Both the position numbers and the translations under genes were made by a program. A stretch of DNA of 64,000 bases, from contig NZ_CP032157.1 in NCBI RefSeq assembly GCF_003555545.1, forward strand, positions 7,506,546 through 7,570,545, read 5' to 3'. This DNA is from Paraflavitalea soli. Its GTDB lineage: Bacteria > Bacteroidota > Bacteroidia > Chitinophagales > Chitinophagaceae. The notes under the pieces were generated by a model that was not told the origin of the DNA, did not search any database, and saw only the letters and a list, made by a program, of their open reading frames with translations. Below are positions 34,674-43,979 of this stretch, piece by piece; position 1 is the stretch's first letter; each line of letters starts with the position of its first letter.

Positions 34674-36059
34674 ATGAAAAAAATCACCTTTAAGGAGGTG
34701 GCGCCATTTCTCGTTTTGGCAGCCGTAGCGGTCATCGCGATCTTCATCCCCGCCGTTCCTGACTTCGTAGACACGAAAGGAGCTTACAACAATGCCGACA
34801 TCACCTGGGTGCTCGTAGCTTCAGCCCTCGTATTCTTAATGACACCCGGTCTCGCCTTCTTCTATGGTGGTATGGTGCATCGCAAGAATGTGATCTCTAC
34901 AATGATCAAGAGCGTAGCTGCCGCTGGCGTGGTAAGCGTTCTGTGGATCGTGGTGGGTTTCAGCCTCAGTTTTGGTGAATCAATGGGAGGATGGATCGGA
35001 AATCCTTCTACCCACCTGTTCTTCAAGGGAGTAGCCTCCGGCGAACCTTGGGGCACCATTCCAAAATCTTTGTTTGCCGTATTTCAGCTCATGTTCGCCA
35101 TCATCACCCCAGGTCTCGTAGTGGGTGCTGTTGCTGAACGTATTCGCTTTACTTCTTATATTCTCTTTATTGCACTGTTCAGCCTCCTGGTGTATTGCCC
35201 CCTGGCACACTGGACATGGCATTCCGAAGGATTCCTGTTCAAAATGGGCGTTCTTGACTTTGCCGGTGGTACCGTAGTACACATTTCTGCAGGTTGCGCA
35301 GCCCTCGCTGGTGTGCTCGTGCTGAAACGTCGTAAATCACACATCGAACATAAAGAAATTCCTCCTGCCAACATCCCTTATGTATTGATTGGTACTGGTT
35401 TACTCTGGTTCGGTTGGTTTGGTTTCAATGCAGGTTCTGCACTGGGCGCCAACAGCCTCGCTGTTTCTGCCTTCTTTACTACCAATACTGCCGCTGCTGC
35501 AGCTGGTCTGTCCTGGATGTTCTTTGATGTTTTAAGAGGTAAAAAACCTTCTGTGCTGGGCTTCTGTATCGGTGCTGTAGTAGGTCTCGTGGCCATTACC
35601 CCCGCTGCCGGTTTCGTAGCTATCCCCCAAAGTATCACTATTGGTGTTATAGCTGCCCTGGTATCTAATATCGTAGTATTCTACAAGCAAAAATCCAAGC
35701 TGGATGATACCCTCGACGTTTTCCCCTGCCATGGTGTAGGTGGTATGGTAGGTATGCTGCTGACAGGCGTATTTGCTACCAAAGCCGTAAACGGTCTGGG
35801 TGCTGATGGCCTGTGGCTGGGTAATTCAGGTTTCCTGTGGACCCAGTTCAAAGGCATGATCATCTCTGTCGTATTCAGCTTCACCATGTCTTTCATCATC
35901 TTCAAATTCATCAACTTCATATTGCCCCTCCGCGTATCTTCTGAAGAAGAAGAACTCGGTCTCGATGCTACACAGCACAACGAAAAATACCTGCAAGGCA
36001 CATTACTGGTGCACGATAATGGTAAAATGGAAGATAAATTAGTGGAGAGCGGACATTAA
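34674..36059 (+). CDS. amt: Ammonium transporter
   Basis: 461 residues with about eleven membrane segments. Amt/MEP motifs are present: 'MTPGLAFFYGGMV', 'AHWTWHSEGFL' and the pore histidines in 'GGTVVHISAGCAAL' and 'CHGVGGMVGMLLTG'. It feeds ammonium to glutamine synthetase and GOGAT, and gltBD lies just upstream. No PII gene follows; a porin does. Confidence 0.95.
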   Translation: MKKITFKEVAPFLVLAAVAVIAIFIPAVPDFVDTKGAYNNADITWVLVASALVFLMTPGLAFFYGGMVHRKNVISTMIKSVAAAGVVSVLWIVVGFSLSFGESMGGWIGNPSTHLFFKGVASGEPWGTIPKSLFAVFQLMFAIITPGLVVGAVAERIRFTSYILFIALFSLLVYCPLAHWTWHSEGFLFKMGVLDFAGGTVVHISAGCAALAGVLVLKRRKSHIEHKEIPPANIPYVLIGTGLLWFGWFGFNAGSALGANSLAVSAFFTTNTAAAAAGLSWMFFDVLRGKKPSVLGFCIGAVVGLVAITPAAGFVAIPQSITIGVIAALVSNIVVFYKQKSKLDDTLDVFPCHGVGGMVGMLLTGVFATKAVNGLGADGLWLGNSGFLWTQFKGMIISVVFSFTMSFIIFKFINFILPLRVSSEEEELGLDATQHNEKYLQGTLLVHDNGKMEDKLVESGH

Positions 36060-36143
36060 GAAAAAGGTACAGCCTCTAAATAAGCTTCTGACACAAGCTC
36101 ATTCCGCCGTACCCTTTCCTTTTAACACTTAAAATCTTTAACA

Positions 36144-37223
36144 ATGTTAAGAAAATTCTCTGTATTGGCCATAGGTGTGGCCTGTTCTACGTGTGCTTTC
36201 TCGCAAGACTCAACAAAAAAATCCAATTTCGTGATCTCCGGCTCTGCCGATGTATACTACAGGTACAACTTTGCCAATCCAACTATAAAGGACGAAAATG
36301 ATCCCCTGTACAATAAGTTTAATAGTCCAACCAGTTTCACCCAAACACACAACACCTTTGCCCTCGGCATGGCTTCCATCAAAGTGGAGCATTCCATCGG
36401 AAAAGTAGGTATGGTGGCCGACCTCGGTTTTGGCAAAAGGGCAGAAGAATTCTCATACAATGATAAAAATACCCAACTGGCTGTAAAGCAATTGTATGTA
36501 ACCTATGCGCCCAGCGATAAGATCAAGTTCACCCTCGGTAGTTTCGGTACCCACGTAGGCTATGAGCTCGTAGACGCCTACCTCAACCGCAACTATAGCA
36601 TGAGCTATATGTTCTCTTTCGGTCCCTTCTTCCATACCGGCTTAAAAGCCGATATCAACCTGGGTGGTTCCACTGCCCTCATGGTCGGTGTTACCAATCC
36701 TACCGACTTCAAAAGCGCCAGCGCCGAACCTAAAATGTTCATCGGTCAGTTATCTACCGCTTCAAAAGATGGAGCTGTTAAAGGATTCCTGAACTTCCAG
36801 GGAGGAAAATATACCGAAACAGATCGCCTCACCCAGTTTGATGTGGTAGGTACATTCGGTATCTCTTCTAAGTTCAACTTAGGCGTAAATGGTACCTGGC
36901 AGTCCAGGTCTTCCAAAGATAATGCCGGCAAATGGGGTGATTCCGAATCCTGGTACGGTGCAGCTGTTTACCTGAACTACGATCCCACCTCATTGTTTGG
37001 CCTCACACTCCGCGGTGAGTACCTCAATGATGATAAGAACGTATTGGGCTTTAATGGCAACATCTTCACACCAACCTTGTCAGCCAATTTCAAGATCGAC
37101 AACCTCACCATTATACCTGAGATCAGGTTTGATAATGCCAGTGAGAATATTTTCCTGAAACATGATAATACCGGTACCAAATCAACCGGTTCCTTTATCC
37201 TGGCAGCTACTTATCATTTTTAA
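36144..37223 (+). CDS. Outer-membrane porin-like beta-barrel protein
   Basis: 359 residues, signal peptide ending 'CAFSQ', then alternating hydrophobic strands and a C-terminal 'ATYHF' ending in Phe. It resembles the OmpL-like beta-barrel porin-2 family. It lies 84 bp behind amt and may let nitrogen compounds through the outer membrane. The pairing is suggestive only. The 84-bp gap has an imperfect AAGGTAC/GTACCCTT stem. Confidence 0.8.
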   Translation: MLRKFSVLAIGVACSTCAFSQDSTKKSNFVISGSADVYYRYNFANPTIKDENDPLYNKFNSPTSFTQTHNTFALGMASIKVEHSIGKVGMVADLGFGKRAEEFSYNDKNTQLAVKQLYVTYAPSDKIKFTLGSFGTHVGYELVDAYLNRNYSMSYMFSFGPFFHTGLKADINLGGSTALMVGVTNPTDFKSASAEPKMFIGQLSTASKDGAVKGFLNFQGGKYTETDRLTQFDVVGTFGISSKFNLGVNGTWQSRSSKDNAGKWGDSESWYGAAVYLNYDPTSLFGLTLRGEYLNDDKNVLGFNGNIFTPTLSANFKIDNLTIIPEIRFDNASENIFLKHDNTGTKSTGSFILAATYHF

Positions 37224-37326
37224 GGAAAGCAACACAGCTGTGGAGATCATCATCAACGATCACTTGTTTTTCCGCAGTATTGAATTACAGTCACGTAGGA
37301 GTTTAGTGTTGTTTTGTTAAGAATGA

Positions 37327-37357
37327 GAGGCACCGGGCGACCGGTGTCTCGCTTTTT
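37327..37357 (+). terminator. Terminator 1 after the porin gene
   Basis: GAGGCACCGG / CCGGTGTCTC (37327-37336 and 37341-37350) with a GCGA loop, one G-U pair, then GCTTTTT. Confidence 0.85.
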
Positions 37358-37390
37358 GAAGAAGCAGCACACAAGGAATAAAAACAAATA

Positions 37391-37427
37391 GGCTGTCTCC
37401 CGGTGGGAGGCAGCCTTATTTTTTAAT
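37391..37427 (+). terminator. Terminator 2 after the porin gene
   Basis: GGCTGTCTCCC / GGGAGGCAGCC (37391-37401 and 37405-37415), one U-G pair, then TTATTTTTT. It lies 34 bp after terminator 1 with no gene between, so it is a back-up terminator or the end of a very short transcript. Confidence 0.85.
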
Positions 37428-37643
37428 GTTAGAAATAGATTGATTGAACCAGGTTACTGGTTTAAGCTGATCGCTAAAACTATCCTCCAAATCCTGACCA
37501 TCATCCTTTCTTCCTTCCCGGTCTCCATCTCACTTTAACAGGTGGCTGGCGTTCACCGGAGATCTCGATCAGTACAGGAAAAATTAGTCAGTGGCAATAG
37601 CCCTCAGCTGATAATTAATAACCAACAGCACCAATAACCACGA

Positions 37644-37748
37644 ACAGCTAAATTGCTAACAGCTAACTCCTAAAACCTAAAAGCTAACTGCTAACTGTTC
37701 TTGCCTAAAGCTCGCAGCTCGAAGCTCGAAGCTCACCGCTCGCAGCTT
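37644..37748. repeat. GCTAAC-type and AGCTCG-type repeats side by side
   Basis: GCTAACAGCTAACTCC words (37644-37695) pass directly into AGCTCGCAGCTCGAAGCTCG words (37709-37748). This is the only place here where both families adjoin. The rest of the 1.1-kb gap between the porin gene and ppc (37430-37640 and 37750-38260) holds nothing I can support. Confidence 0.75.
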
Positions 37749-38263
37749 GTATTTCAGTGTTGCACAACACCTCATCGTCTTCACCAACCGTGCTTAGGGG
37801 CCCCGTCCACACAGTCAGTCTGTTCGCAACAAACATACAACACCGGTATACCCGTTTCCAAATTTAGAATGTCTGCTTTTGGTTGTTTTGGCGTGAAACG
37901 GTTGTTTTTCTACACATTTTTAATCTTGTTATTAAAATTGCCGGAGCAGCAAAATCAAATTTGGGTTTGCCTTAGCCTATGTTTTATGTTTGCTATGGGC
38001 TATTGAAGGCCGTGATGACAGAGAAGGAAGCCTGGCAATGCCAAACCAACAAAAAGATCGGCCAGTTACCAACAGGAAGAAAAGTACAACGCACGGAGTA
38101 ATTCTAAATGCTACATCCTAAATCCGTATCCCTTCAGCATGGCTTCTCCATATCTTCAGTATCGATAGAGTATGCTAATAGCATCAAACGCCAAAACAGC
38201 CACTTTTCGCAAAGACTGGGAGGGCAGCTGGCGCCCCTACCTCAATAAAGGAGGAATCAAGTA

Positions 38264-38297
38264 AAACAAAAAAGGTGCCTCCTGCAATGGAGACACC
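38264..38297 (-). terminator. Terminator of ppc
   Basis: On the minus strand GGTGTCTCC (38297-38289) pairs with GGAGGCACC (38282-38274), one U-G pair, then six T. Confidence 0.85.
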
Positions 38298-38324
38298 CTG
38301 TGTATAGTTTTGTAAATGTAATGC

Positions 38325-40904
38325 CTAAGCCGAATTCCGCCCGGCATTGATGATGCCGAATGAACAACGGATCACCAACTTCTCAAAGATTTCTTTGTGC
38401 GCAGCAGGCGCCTGTTGCTCTTCCAGTTGCCGTATCCGCGTCATCGCATATTGCTGGATAGTCGTCAGCGGCAATACGATCCTTTCACGTGTTTGTATTG
38501 ACAGTTGCTCTACCGGGTAATCAAACATCAGTTCATTATTGCCCGACAGTTGGAAGATATACTTTTTCGTGAGCTCATACTCCTGGAAGATCAGATTCCA
38601 GATCTCTCCATACCGTGCATCTTTCGAAAGATACTCCGTCAGCGGGAAGAAACATTTCTTCATCGCCATCTCGCAATTGTCCATCAGCGTCTTGAAGAAT
38701 TGCGAGTTTTTATAAAGCTGTTTAATGGCGGGAAGCTTGCCTCTTTTGTCCAAAGCCTGCAGCGCCATGCCCACCCCATAATAACCCGTCACATTCTGCT
38801 TCAGCTGGCTCCAGGCCCCCACAAAGGGAATGGCACGGAGGTCCTTCAAAGATAGCTTGGAAGAGCTGCCCCTTTTCGCAGGCCGGCTACCGATATTCGT
38901 TTCACTATAGAATTTCAGCGGACTGATATGCGATAAGTAATTCAGGAAGTCAGGGTTGTTTTTAAGTTGCGTATATGCCTTCAGGCTTTCATCAGCCAGT
39001 TCTTTAAGCAACACTTCGTCTTCCGGCTGCAGCGTTTTTTCCTTGGCAGAAAAAACATGGTTCGAAATGCCCGCATTTAACAGTTGCTCAATGTTGAACT
39101 GAGCCGAATCAACCGTGCCGAAATTCGAACTTACCGTTTGTCCTTGTATCGTAAGTTGTATCTCTTTGTTGGAAATATTGTTGCCCATCGAAGCATAGAA
39201 CTTATGCGTCTTGCCGCCGCCGCGTGCAGGAGGGCCGCCACGGCCATCAAAGAACACCACATCAAAACCATAGTTGCGTGATATGCTCGTCAGCTCTTCT
39301 TTGGCTTTGTAAATACTCCAGTTGGCCATCAGGTAACCACCGTCTTTCGTGCCGTCCGAAAAGCCCAGCATGATCGTCTGCCGTTTATTGCGGCGCTGAA
39401 GATGCTGCCGGTAATCATCATTCTTGTACAGCGACTCCATAATGCCCGCTGCCTTTTCCAGGTCGTCGATCGTTTCAAAAAGAGGAACAATATCAATGTC
39501 GAGCGTGTCTTTTGTCCAGCCACTCAACAGGAACAGACCAAACACCTCCATGATGTTTAGTGCACTGTTACACTGACTGATGATGTAGCGGTTTGAACCT
39601 TCAGGTCCGTTATATTCCTGTATATTCTTAATAGCTGTAATGCTCTGCAGCGTATCCTTGATTACCCCTTCTTCATAAAGATCTGCATGCGCCGTACTCC
39701 TGATGCTCGTCAGCGTTTTGATCTTTTCCTGCTCCGAAAGCGAAGCATAGTTTTCCGGCAATAACTTTTCCTTGCTGGCAATAGCTTCCAGTACCGTATT
39801 GTGTACCGTGCTTTCCTGCCTTACATCCAGCGAGGCAAAATGAAGCCCGAATACCTGTATCTTATTGATCAGGTTTTCCACCAGGTGCTGGAACAAACCA
39901 TTATGCTGATAGGTCAGGATTTCCCTGATCTTATACAATTCATCCAGTATGCCCTGCTTCGTAAGCGCCGTACGCTGCCCCGGAATGAATATATTATTGT
40001 ACAACTGCTTTTCCAGCTCTGCCAGTATCGTATCGATCCCTTTGAACGTAAGGCGGCGTTTTAAGCGCCGTACATCCAGGTAGTAGCACTTAATGATGCT
40101 GCCACGAAGCAGGTCAGCTACTTTAAGCGTCGTATCTGCCGTTACGAAAGGATTGCCATCCCGGTCACCACCCGGCCAAAAACCCATCGTAATGATCGGA
40201 TTATTGTCGGGAACCACTTGCGGGAACTGGTTCTTCAAAAAGCTCACGATCCTGCCTGCAGCCGGGTAAAAGACGTTTTCCAGGTACCATACCAGGCTGA
40301 TCGCCTCATCGAAGGGCGTAGGCTTCTGCTTTTTGAAAAAGGGCGTTTTGCCCAACTGCTGCAGGTACATATTGATCTGGCTGGCATTATTGTCTGCCAG
40401 CGCTTTCGAAAGGTCATTGATAATGCCCAGCACAGTGCCAGGGTAGAACTGAGTAGGGTGCGCTGTAAGCACCATGCGGATCGAAAAGTCCTTCAGTTTT
40501 TCTGCCAGCTTGTCCTGCGCGCCCTCCTGGATCACTTCAGACTCAAGGTACTTCAGCGTACCGATCCCGTTCATGTCCTGCACCTCCCGGAAAGAAGCAT
40601 CCTCCAGCGCGTCAAACAACACTACCTGCCTTTCTACATATTGTATAAAGCGGAACAGCAAGTCGCACCGGTCCTGGTCTTTCTGATAGATCGTATGCTT
40701 CTCAAAGAACTCCTCGATGATCTGCGTGGGACTTTGCTTATGCTTATAACCTTCTTCACAATTATTTAATAACAGCGATAACAGGATACCTGTCTTTTCA
40801 ATGCGGTGGAAGGGAAGCGAAGTAAATAGGCTGTTGTAAAGCTGGAATTTGATACCAACGTAATTCTTGAATTGCTGCAGTCCTCTCGTCGACTGGTGGT
40901 CCAT
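38325..40904 (-). CDS. ppc: Phosphoenolpyruvate carboxylase
   Basis: 859 residues. Catalytic His in 'VLTAHPTQFYPG', 'GFWPGGDRDGNPFVT' and the glycine loop 'DGRGGPPARGGG' are present. It makes oxaloacetate, the precursor of the aspartate-family amino acids produced by the neighbouring thr and met genes. The loop and the C-terminus are divergent from the classic enzyme (ends 'INAGRNSA' where most end in a Met-Arg-Asn-Thr-Gly motif), so allosteric behaviour may differ. Single gene with its own terminator. Confidence 0.93.
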   Translation of the reverse strand: MDHQSTRGLQQFKNYVGIKFQLYNSLFTSLPFHRIEKTGILLSLLLNNCEEGYKHKQSPTQIIEEFFEKHTIYQKDQDRCDLLFRFIQYVERQVVLFDALEDASFREVQDMNGIGTLKYLESEVIQEGAQDKLAEKLKDFSIRMVLTAHPTQFYPGTVLGIINDLSKALADNNASQINMYLQQLGKTPFFKKQKPTPFDEAISLVWYLENVFYPAAGRIVSFLKNQFPQVVPDNNPIITMGFWPGGDRDGNPFVTADTTLKVADLLRGSIIKCYYLDVRRLKRRLTFKGIDTILAELEKQLYNNIFIPGQRTALTKQGILDELYKIREILTYQHNGLFQHLVENLINKIQVFGLHFASLDVRQESTVHNTVLEAIASKEKLLPENYASLSEQEKIKTLTSIRSTAHADLYEEGVIKDTLQSITAIKNIQEYNGPEGSNRYIISQCNSALNIMEVFGLFLLSGWTKDTLDIDIVPLFETIDDLEKAAGIMESLYKNDDYRQHLQRRNKRQTIMLGFSDGTKDGGYLMANWSIYKAKEELTSISRNYGFDVVFFDGRGGPPARGGGKTHKFYASMGNNISNKEIQLTIQGQTVSSNFGTVDSAQFNIEQLLNAGISNHVFSAKEKTLQPEDEVLLKELADESLKAYTQLKNNPDFLNYLSHISPLKFYSETNIGSRPAKRGSSSKLSLKDLRAIPFVGAWSQLKQNVTGYYGVGMALQALDKRGKLPAIKQLYKNSQFFKTLMDNCEMAMKKCFFPLTEYLSKDARYGEIWNLIFQEYELTKKYIFQLSGNNELMFDYPVEQLSIQTRERIVLPLTTIQQYAMTRIRQLEEQQAPAAHKEIFEKLVIRCSFGIINAGRNSA

Positions 40905-41072
40905 ATGGAATGTATTTTAGGCAATAATCAATTGAAACATATAACAAGCAGCAACACAAACAGGCGATGAAAATACGATGAAATTCTAATAAGACAAAAA
41001 CAGCTTCGGACCACTGACTTCAGGCCTACGAGTCCCGGGCCTGCGATCGGGGTATACCACCGCTACTGTTTT

Positions 41073-41163
41073 AGCTCGCAGTTGTATTCAAAGCTTGCCG
41101 CTCCCAGATCGACTCGCGAAGCTGTATTAGAGCTCGTAGCTCACAGCTCGTGGCTCGTAGCTT
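41073..41163. repeat. AGCTCG-type repeat upstream of the thr operon
   Basis: Degenerate AGCTCG/AGCTTG/GGCTCG words, ending about 30 bp before the Thr leader ATG. The remainder of the gap (40905-41072) shows nothing I can support. Confidence 0.7.
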
Positions 41164-41194
41164 GCTTACCCTATTCATTCAATAGACAATTTTT

Positions 41195-41335
41195 ATGAAA
41201 CTAACACTTGTTAATAGTAAATTTTGTATATTTGGTCATCTTTTTAAAGTGGCACTACAGCACCCACATATCATTTCTTCCACTACTACAGTAGCTTTCA
41301 CGGCTACAACAACGTCTACTATTACGACCCGCTAA
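41195..41335 (+). CDS. Thr-rich leader peptide of the thr operon
   Basis: A 46-codon ORF (ATG 41195, TAA 41333) starts MKLTLVNSKFC and ends STTTVAFTATTTSTITTR: ten Thr in the last nineteen codons. Position (104 bp before thrA) and codon bias match leader peptides of threonine operons such as E. coli thrL. A perfect -7 element TATATTTG lies inside at 41227-41234; if it is the real promoter, translation would start instead at GTG 41249, still covering every codon of the Thr cluster. The terminator downstream is weak and I found no clean antiterminator. Confidence 0.7.
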   Translation: MKLTLVNSKFCIFGHLFKVALQHPHIISSTTTVAFTATTTSTITTR

Positions 41336-41374
41336 GGGTTGTACATTTCCATATTATCATTTGGGCTTTTAGCT

Positions 41375-41402
41375 GATCGTACCTGGGATAGGTATATCTT
41401 TT
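41375..41402 (+). terminator. Weak candidate attenuator terminator before thrA
   Basis: GAT-C-GTACCT (41375-41384) pairs with AGGTAT-ATC (41390-41398) with a one-base bulge, followed by TTTT. It is AT-rich and marginal. An alternative hairpin ACGACCC / GGGTTGT (41324-41330 and 41336-41342) spans the leader stop codon. Confidence 0.4.
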
Positions 41403-41438
41403 GCTTCCATCTTTTACATTCAACTAATCATATACGAT

Positions 41439-43883
41439 ATGCAGGTCTTAAAGTTCGGCGGTACTTCTGTAGCAAATGCCGACAACATCAATAAAGTAGT
41501 AGCCATTGTACAGCAATCAATACTACGTGATAAAACCGTGGTGGTAGTGTCCGCATTGGGGGGCGTCACCGATTCCTTGTTAAAGGCAGGCGCCCTGGCT
41601 GCCATTGCCGATGAATCCTATAAAGATGTACTCGCCACCATCGAGCGCCGGCATATCGATGCAGTGAAGGTATTGGTGCCTGTTGCTAAACAGAGCAGCA
41701 TCTTGAGCTGGGTAAAACAGCGCTGTAATGAGATTGAGGACATCTGCAATGGTGTTTTCCTCCTGGGCGAATTATCCGACCGCACCCGCGACCGCATAGT
41801 CAGTTTTGGAGAACTGATCTCATCACAAATAGTAGCAGCCCGCTTAAAAGCTGCCGGTACCGATGCCGTATGGAAAGATGCAAGAGAACTCATTATTACC
41901 GATTCCAACCATGGTTATGCCGCAGTCGACTTTGCCATCACCGACCATAATATACGCAGCTACTTTGCAGCTGCTGTAGAAAACCTGTTCGTGGTGCCGG
42001 GCTTTGTGGCTTCCAGCCAGGCCGGCCTTACCACCACCCTGGGCCGCGGAGGCTCCGATTATACCGCTGCCATCTTCGCCAGCGCCCTCGATGCAAAGGT
42101 CCTGGAGATATGGACCGATGTGAGTGGTATGATGACTGCCGATCCACGTCTTGTGCCCCATGCCAAAGTGCTTCCCCGTATCTCTTACCAGGAAGCCATG
42201 GAGCTATCCCATTTTGGTGCGAAAGTGATCTATCCCCCCACCATTCAGCCCGTCATGAGTAAGAGTATCCCTGTATGGATCAAAAACACCTTCGACCCCG
42301 AAGCCCATGGTACCGTGATCGAAAACGAAGTAGTGAAGAGGAATGGCAACAATATACGCGGTATCACCAGCATCAATAAGATAGCTTTACTGAGCCTGGA
42401 AGGCCCAGGTATGGTAGGCGTGCCCGGCTTTTCAAAAAGGTTATTTGAAGCTTTGGCTGCCGAGCAGATCAATGTTATCCTCATTACCCAGGGCTCTTCA
42501 GAACATTCCATTTGTGTGGGTATTGACGAAGCCACTTTGGTGGATGCAAAAGCAGCCGTTGACAAAGCGTTTGCCTGGGAAATAGAAACCGGCAAAGTAG
42601 ATCCCCTGGTGGTAGAACCCGGATTGTCCATTGTGGCCCTGGTAGGCGATAACATGAAAAGCCACCCTGGTGTGAGTGGTAAAATGTTTGGCGCTATTGG
42701 CCGCAATGGCGTCAATATACGCGCCATAGCACAAGGATCATCCGAACGCAATATATCTGCTGTAATAGCAGCCGTAGACGTAAAGAAAGCCATCAACGTA
42801 TTACATGAAGAGTTTTTTGAGACCACCTACAAGCAGGTCAACCTCTTCATTGCCGGTGCTGGCAATGTAGGCAGTAAACTGTTGTCACAATTGCAGCAGC
42901 AGCATGCCTGGCTCCAGGAACAATTGCGCTTGCAGATACGCATCATTGGTATCGCCAATAGCAGGAAGATGGTCTTCAACGACGAAGGCGTCAACCTAAG
43001 GAACTGGAAGCAGGAACTCGAAGCAGGCCAGCCTATGGACCTCGACAAATTTGTAGAGATCACCCGTTCCAAAAACCTGCGCAATTCCGTATTCGCTGAT
43101 GTTACCGCCAATGACAATGTAGCCCAAACCTATGATCGCTTATTGGAAAAGAGCATATCCGTGGTGGCTTGCAACAAAGTGGCCTGTTCTTCTTCCTATG
43201 CCTATTACAAGAAGCTGAAGGACCTCGCCAGGGAATACAATGCATCTTTCCAGTTTGAGACCAATGTAGGAGCAGGCCTGCCCGTGATCGGCACCTTGAA
43301 CGACCTCCTCCGCAGTGGCGATACAGTGAACCGTATTGAAGCAGTATTGAGTGGTACCCTCAATTTTGTTTTCAACAATTATAACGGTGAAAAAAGTTTT
43401 GCAGAAGTGGTAAAGCAGGCCCAGGAAGAAGGCTATACCGAACCCGATCCACGCCTCGACCTCGGTGGTACTGATGTCATGCGCAAGATCATGATCCTGG
43501 CCAGGGAAAGCGGTGAGCAGCTGGAAATGGAGGATATCACCAATAGTACCTTCATGCCTGCCTCCTGTATGCAGGGCAGTGTGGAGGACTTCTATGCAGA
43601 GATGGCCAAACAGGAAACCCATTTTAAGGCCCTGTATGATGAGGCTGTCAAAGCGGGTAAGAAGCTGAAGTTTGTTGCAAAGTATGAGAACGGAAAAGCC
43701 GCAGTAGGCTTACAACATATAGATCCGCAGCACGACTTTTACCACTTGTACGGGAAAGACAACGTCGTACTGTTTTACACCAACCGCTATGTGGAACAAC
43801 CCCTGGTAGTAAAAGGCGCAGGGGCAGGAGCAGAAGTAACCGCTTCCGGTGTATTTGCCGATATCATCCGGGCCGCCCATTAA
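41439..43883 (+). CDS. thrA: Bifunctional aspartokinase / homoserine dehydrogenase
   Basis: 814 residues. The aspartokinase domain (start 'MQVLKFGGTSVANADNI', 'TLGRGGSDYTAAI') is followed by ACT domains (about 305-460, 'ALLSLEGPGMVGVPG', 'SIVALVGDNMKSHPGVSGKMF') and a homoserine dehydrogenase domain ('NLFIAGAGNVGSKLL', 'NVGAGLPVIGTLNDLL', 'EEGYTEPDPRLDLGG'). First gene of thrABC, behind the Thr-rich leader. A second, monofunctional homoserine dehydrogenase lies at 46565. Confidence 0.97.
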   Translation: MQVLKFGGTSVANADNINKVVAIVQQSILRDKTVVVVSALGGVTDSLLKAGALAAIADESYKDVLATIERRHIDAVKVLVPVAKQSSILSWVKQRCNEIEDICNGVFLLGELSDRTRDRIVSFGELISSQIVAARLKAAGTDAVWKDARELIITDSNHGYAAVDFAITDHNIRSYFAAAVENLFVVPGFVASSQAGLTTTLGRGGSDYTAAIFASALDAKVLEIWTDVSGMMTADPRLVPHAKVLPRISYQEAMELSHFGAKVIYPPTIQPVMSKSIPVWIKNTFDPEAHGTVIENEVVKRNGNNIRGITSINKIALLSLEGPGMVGVPGFSKRLFEALAAEQINVILITQGSSEHSICVGIDEATLVDAKAAVDKAFAWEIETGKVDPLVVEPGLSIVALVGDNMKSHPGVSGKMFGAIGRNGVNIRAIAQGSSERNISAVIAAVDVKKAINVLHEEFFETTYKQVNLFIAGAGNVGSKLLSQLQQQHAWLQEQLRLQIRIIGIANSRKMVFNDEGVNLRNWKQELEAGQPMDLDKFVEITRSKNLRNSVFADVTANDNVAQTYDRLLEKSISVVACNKVACSSSYAYYKKLKDLAREYNASFQFETNVGAGLPVIGTLNDLLRSGDTVNRIEAVLSGTLNFVFNNYNGEKSFAEVVKQAQEEGYTEPDPRLDLGGTDVMRKIMILARESGEQLEMEDITNSTFMPASCMQGSVEDFYAEMAKQETHFKALYDEAVKAGKKLKFVAKYENGKAAVGLQHIDPQHDFYHLYGKDNVVLFYTNRYVEQPLVVKGAGAGAEVTASGVFADIIRAAH

Positions 43884-43891
43884 GTTATTGA

Positions 43892-43944
43892 AAGGTGGGT
43901 CGCCCTGCGGTGTAGCAATGCGGCGCTGAAGGGCGGCTCACCTT
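43892..43944 (+). repeat. Wobble hairpin repeat, copy 5 (thrA-thrB, long loop)
   Basis: The standard arms AAGGTGGGTCGCCCT and AGGGCGGCTCACCTT enclose a 23-nt insert containing GCAATGCGGCGCTG. Similar insert words occur in copy 6. Confidence 0.85.
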
Positions 43945-43979
43945 CGATCAAAAGGAAATGCATTCTAAAAAACTGTACA

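Noticed and set aside
37701-38006. 101-codon ORF in the gap before ppc
   Set aside because: Its first third is a translation of AGCTCG repeats and the rest has no coding character.
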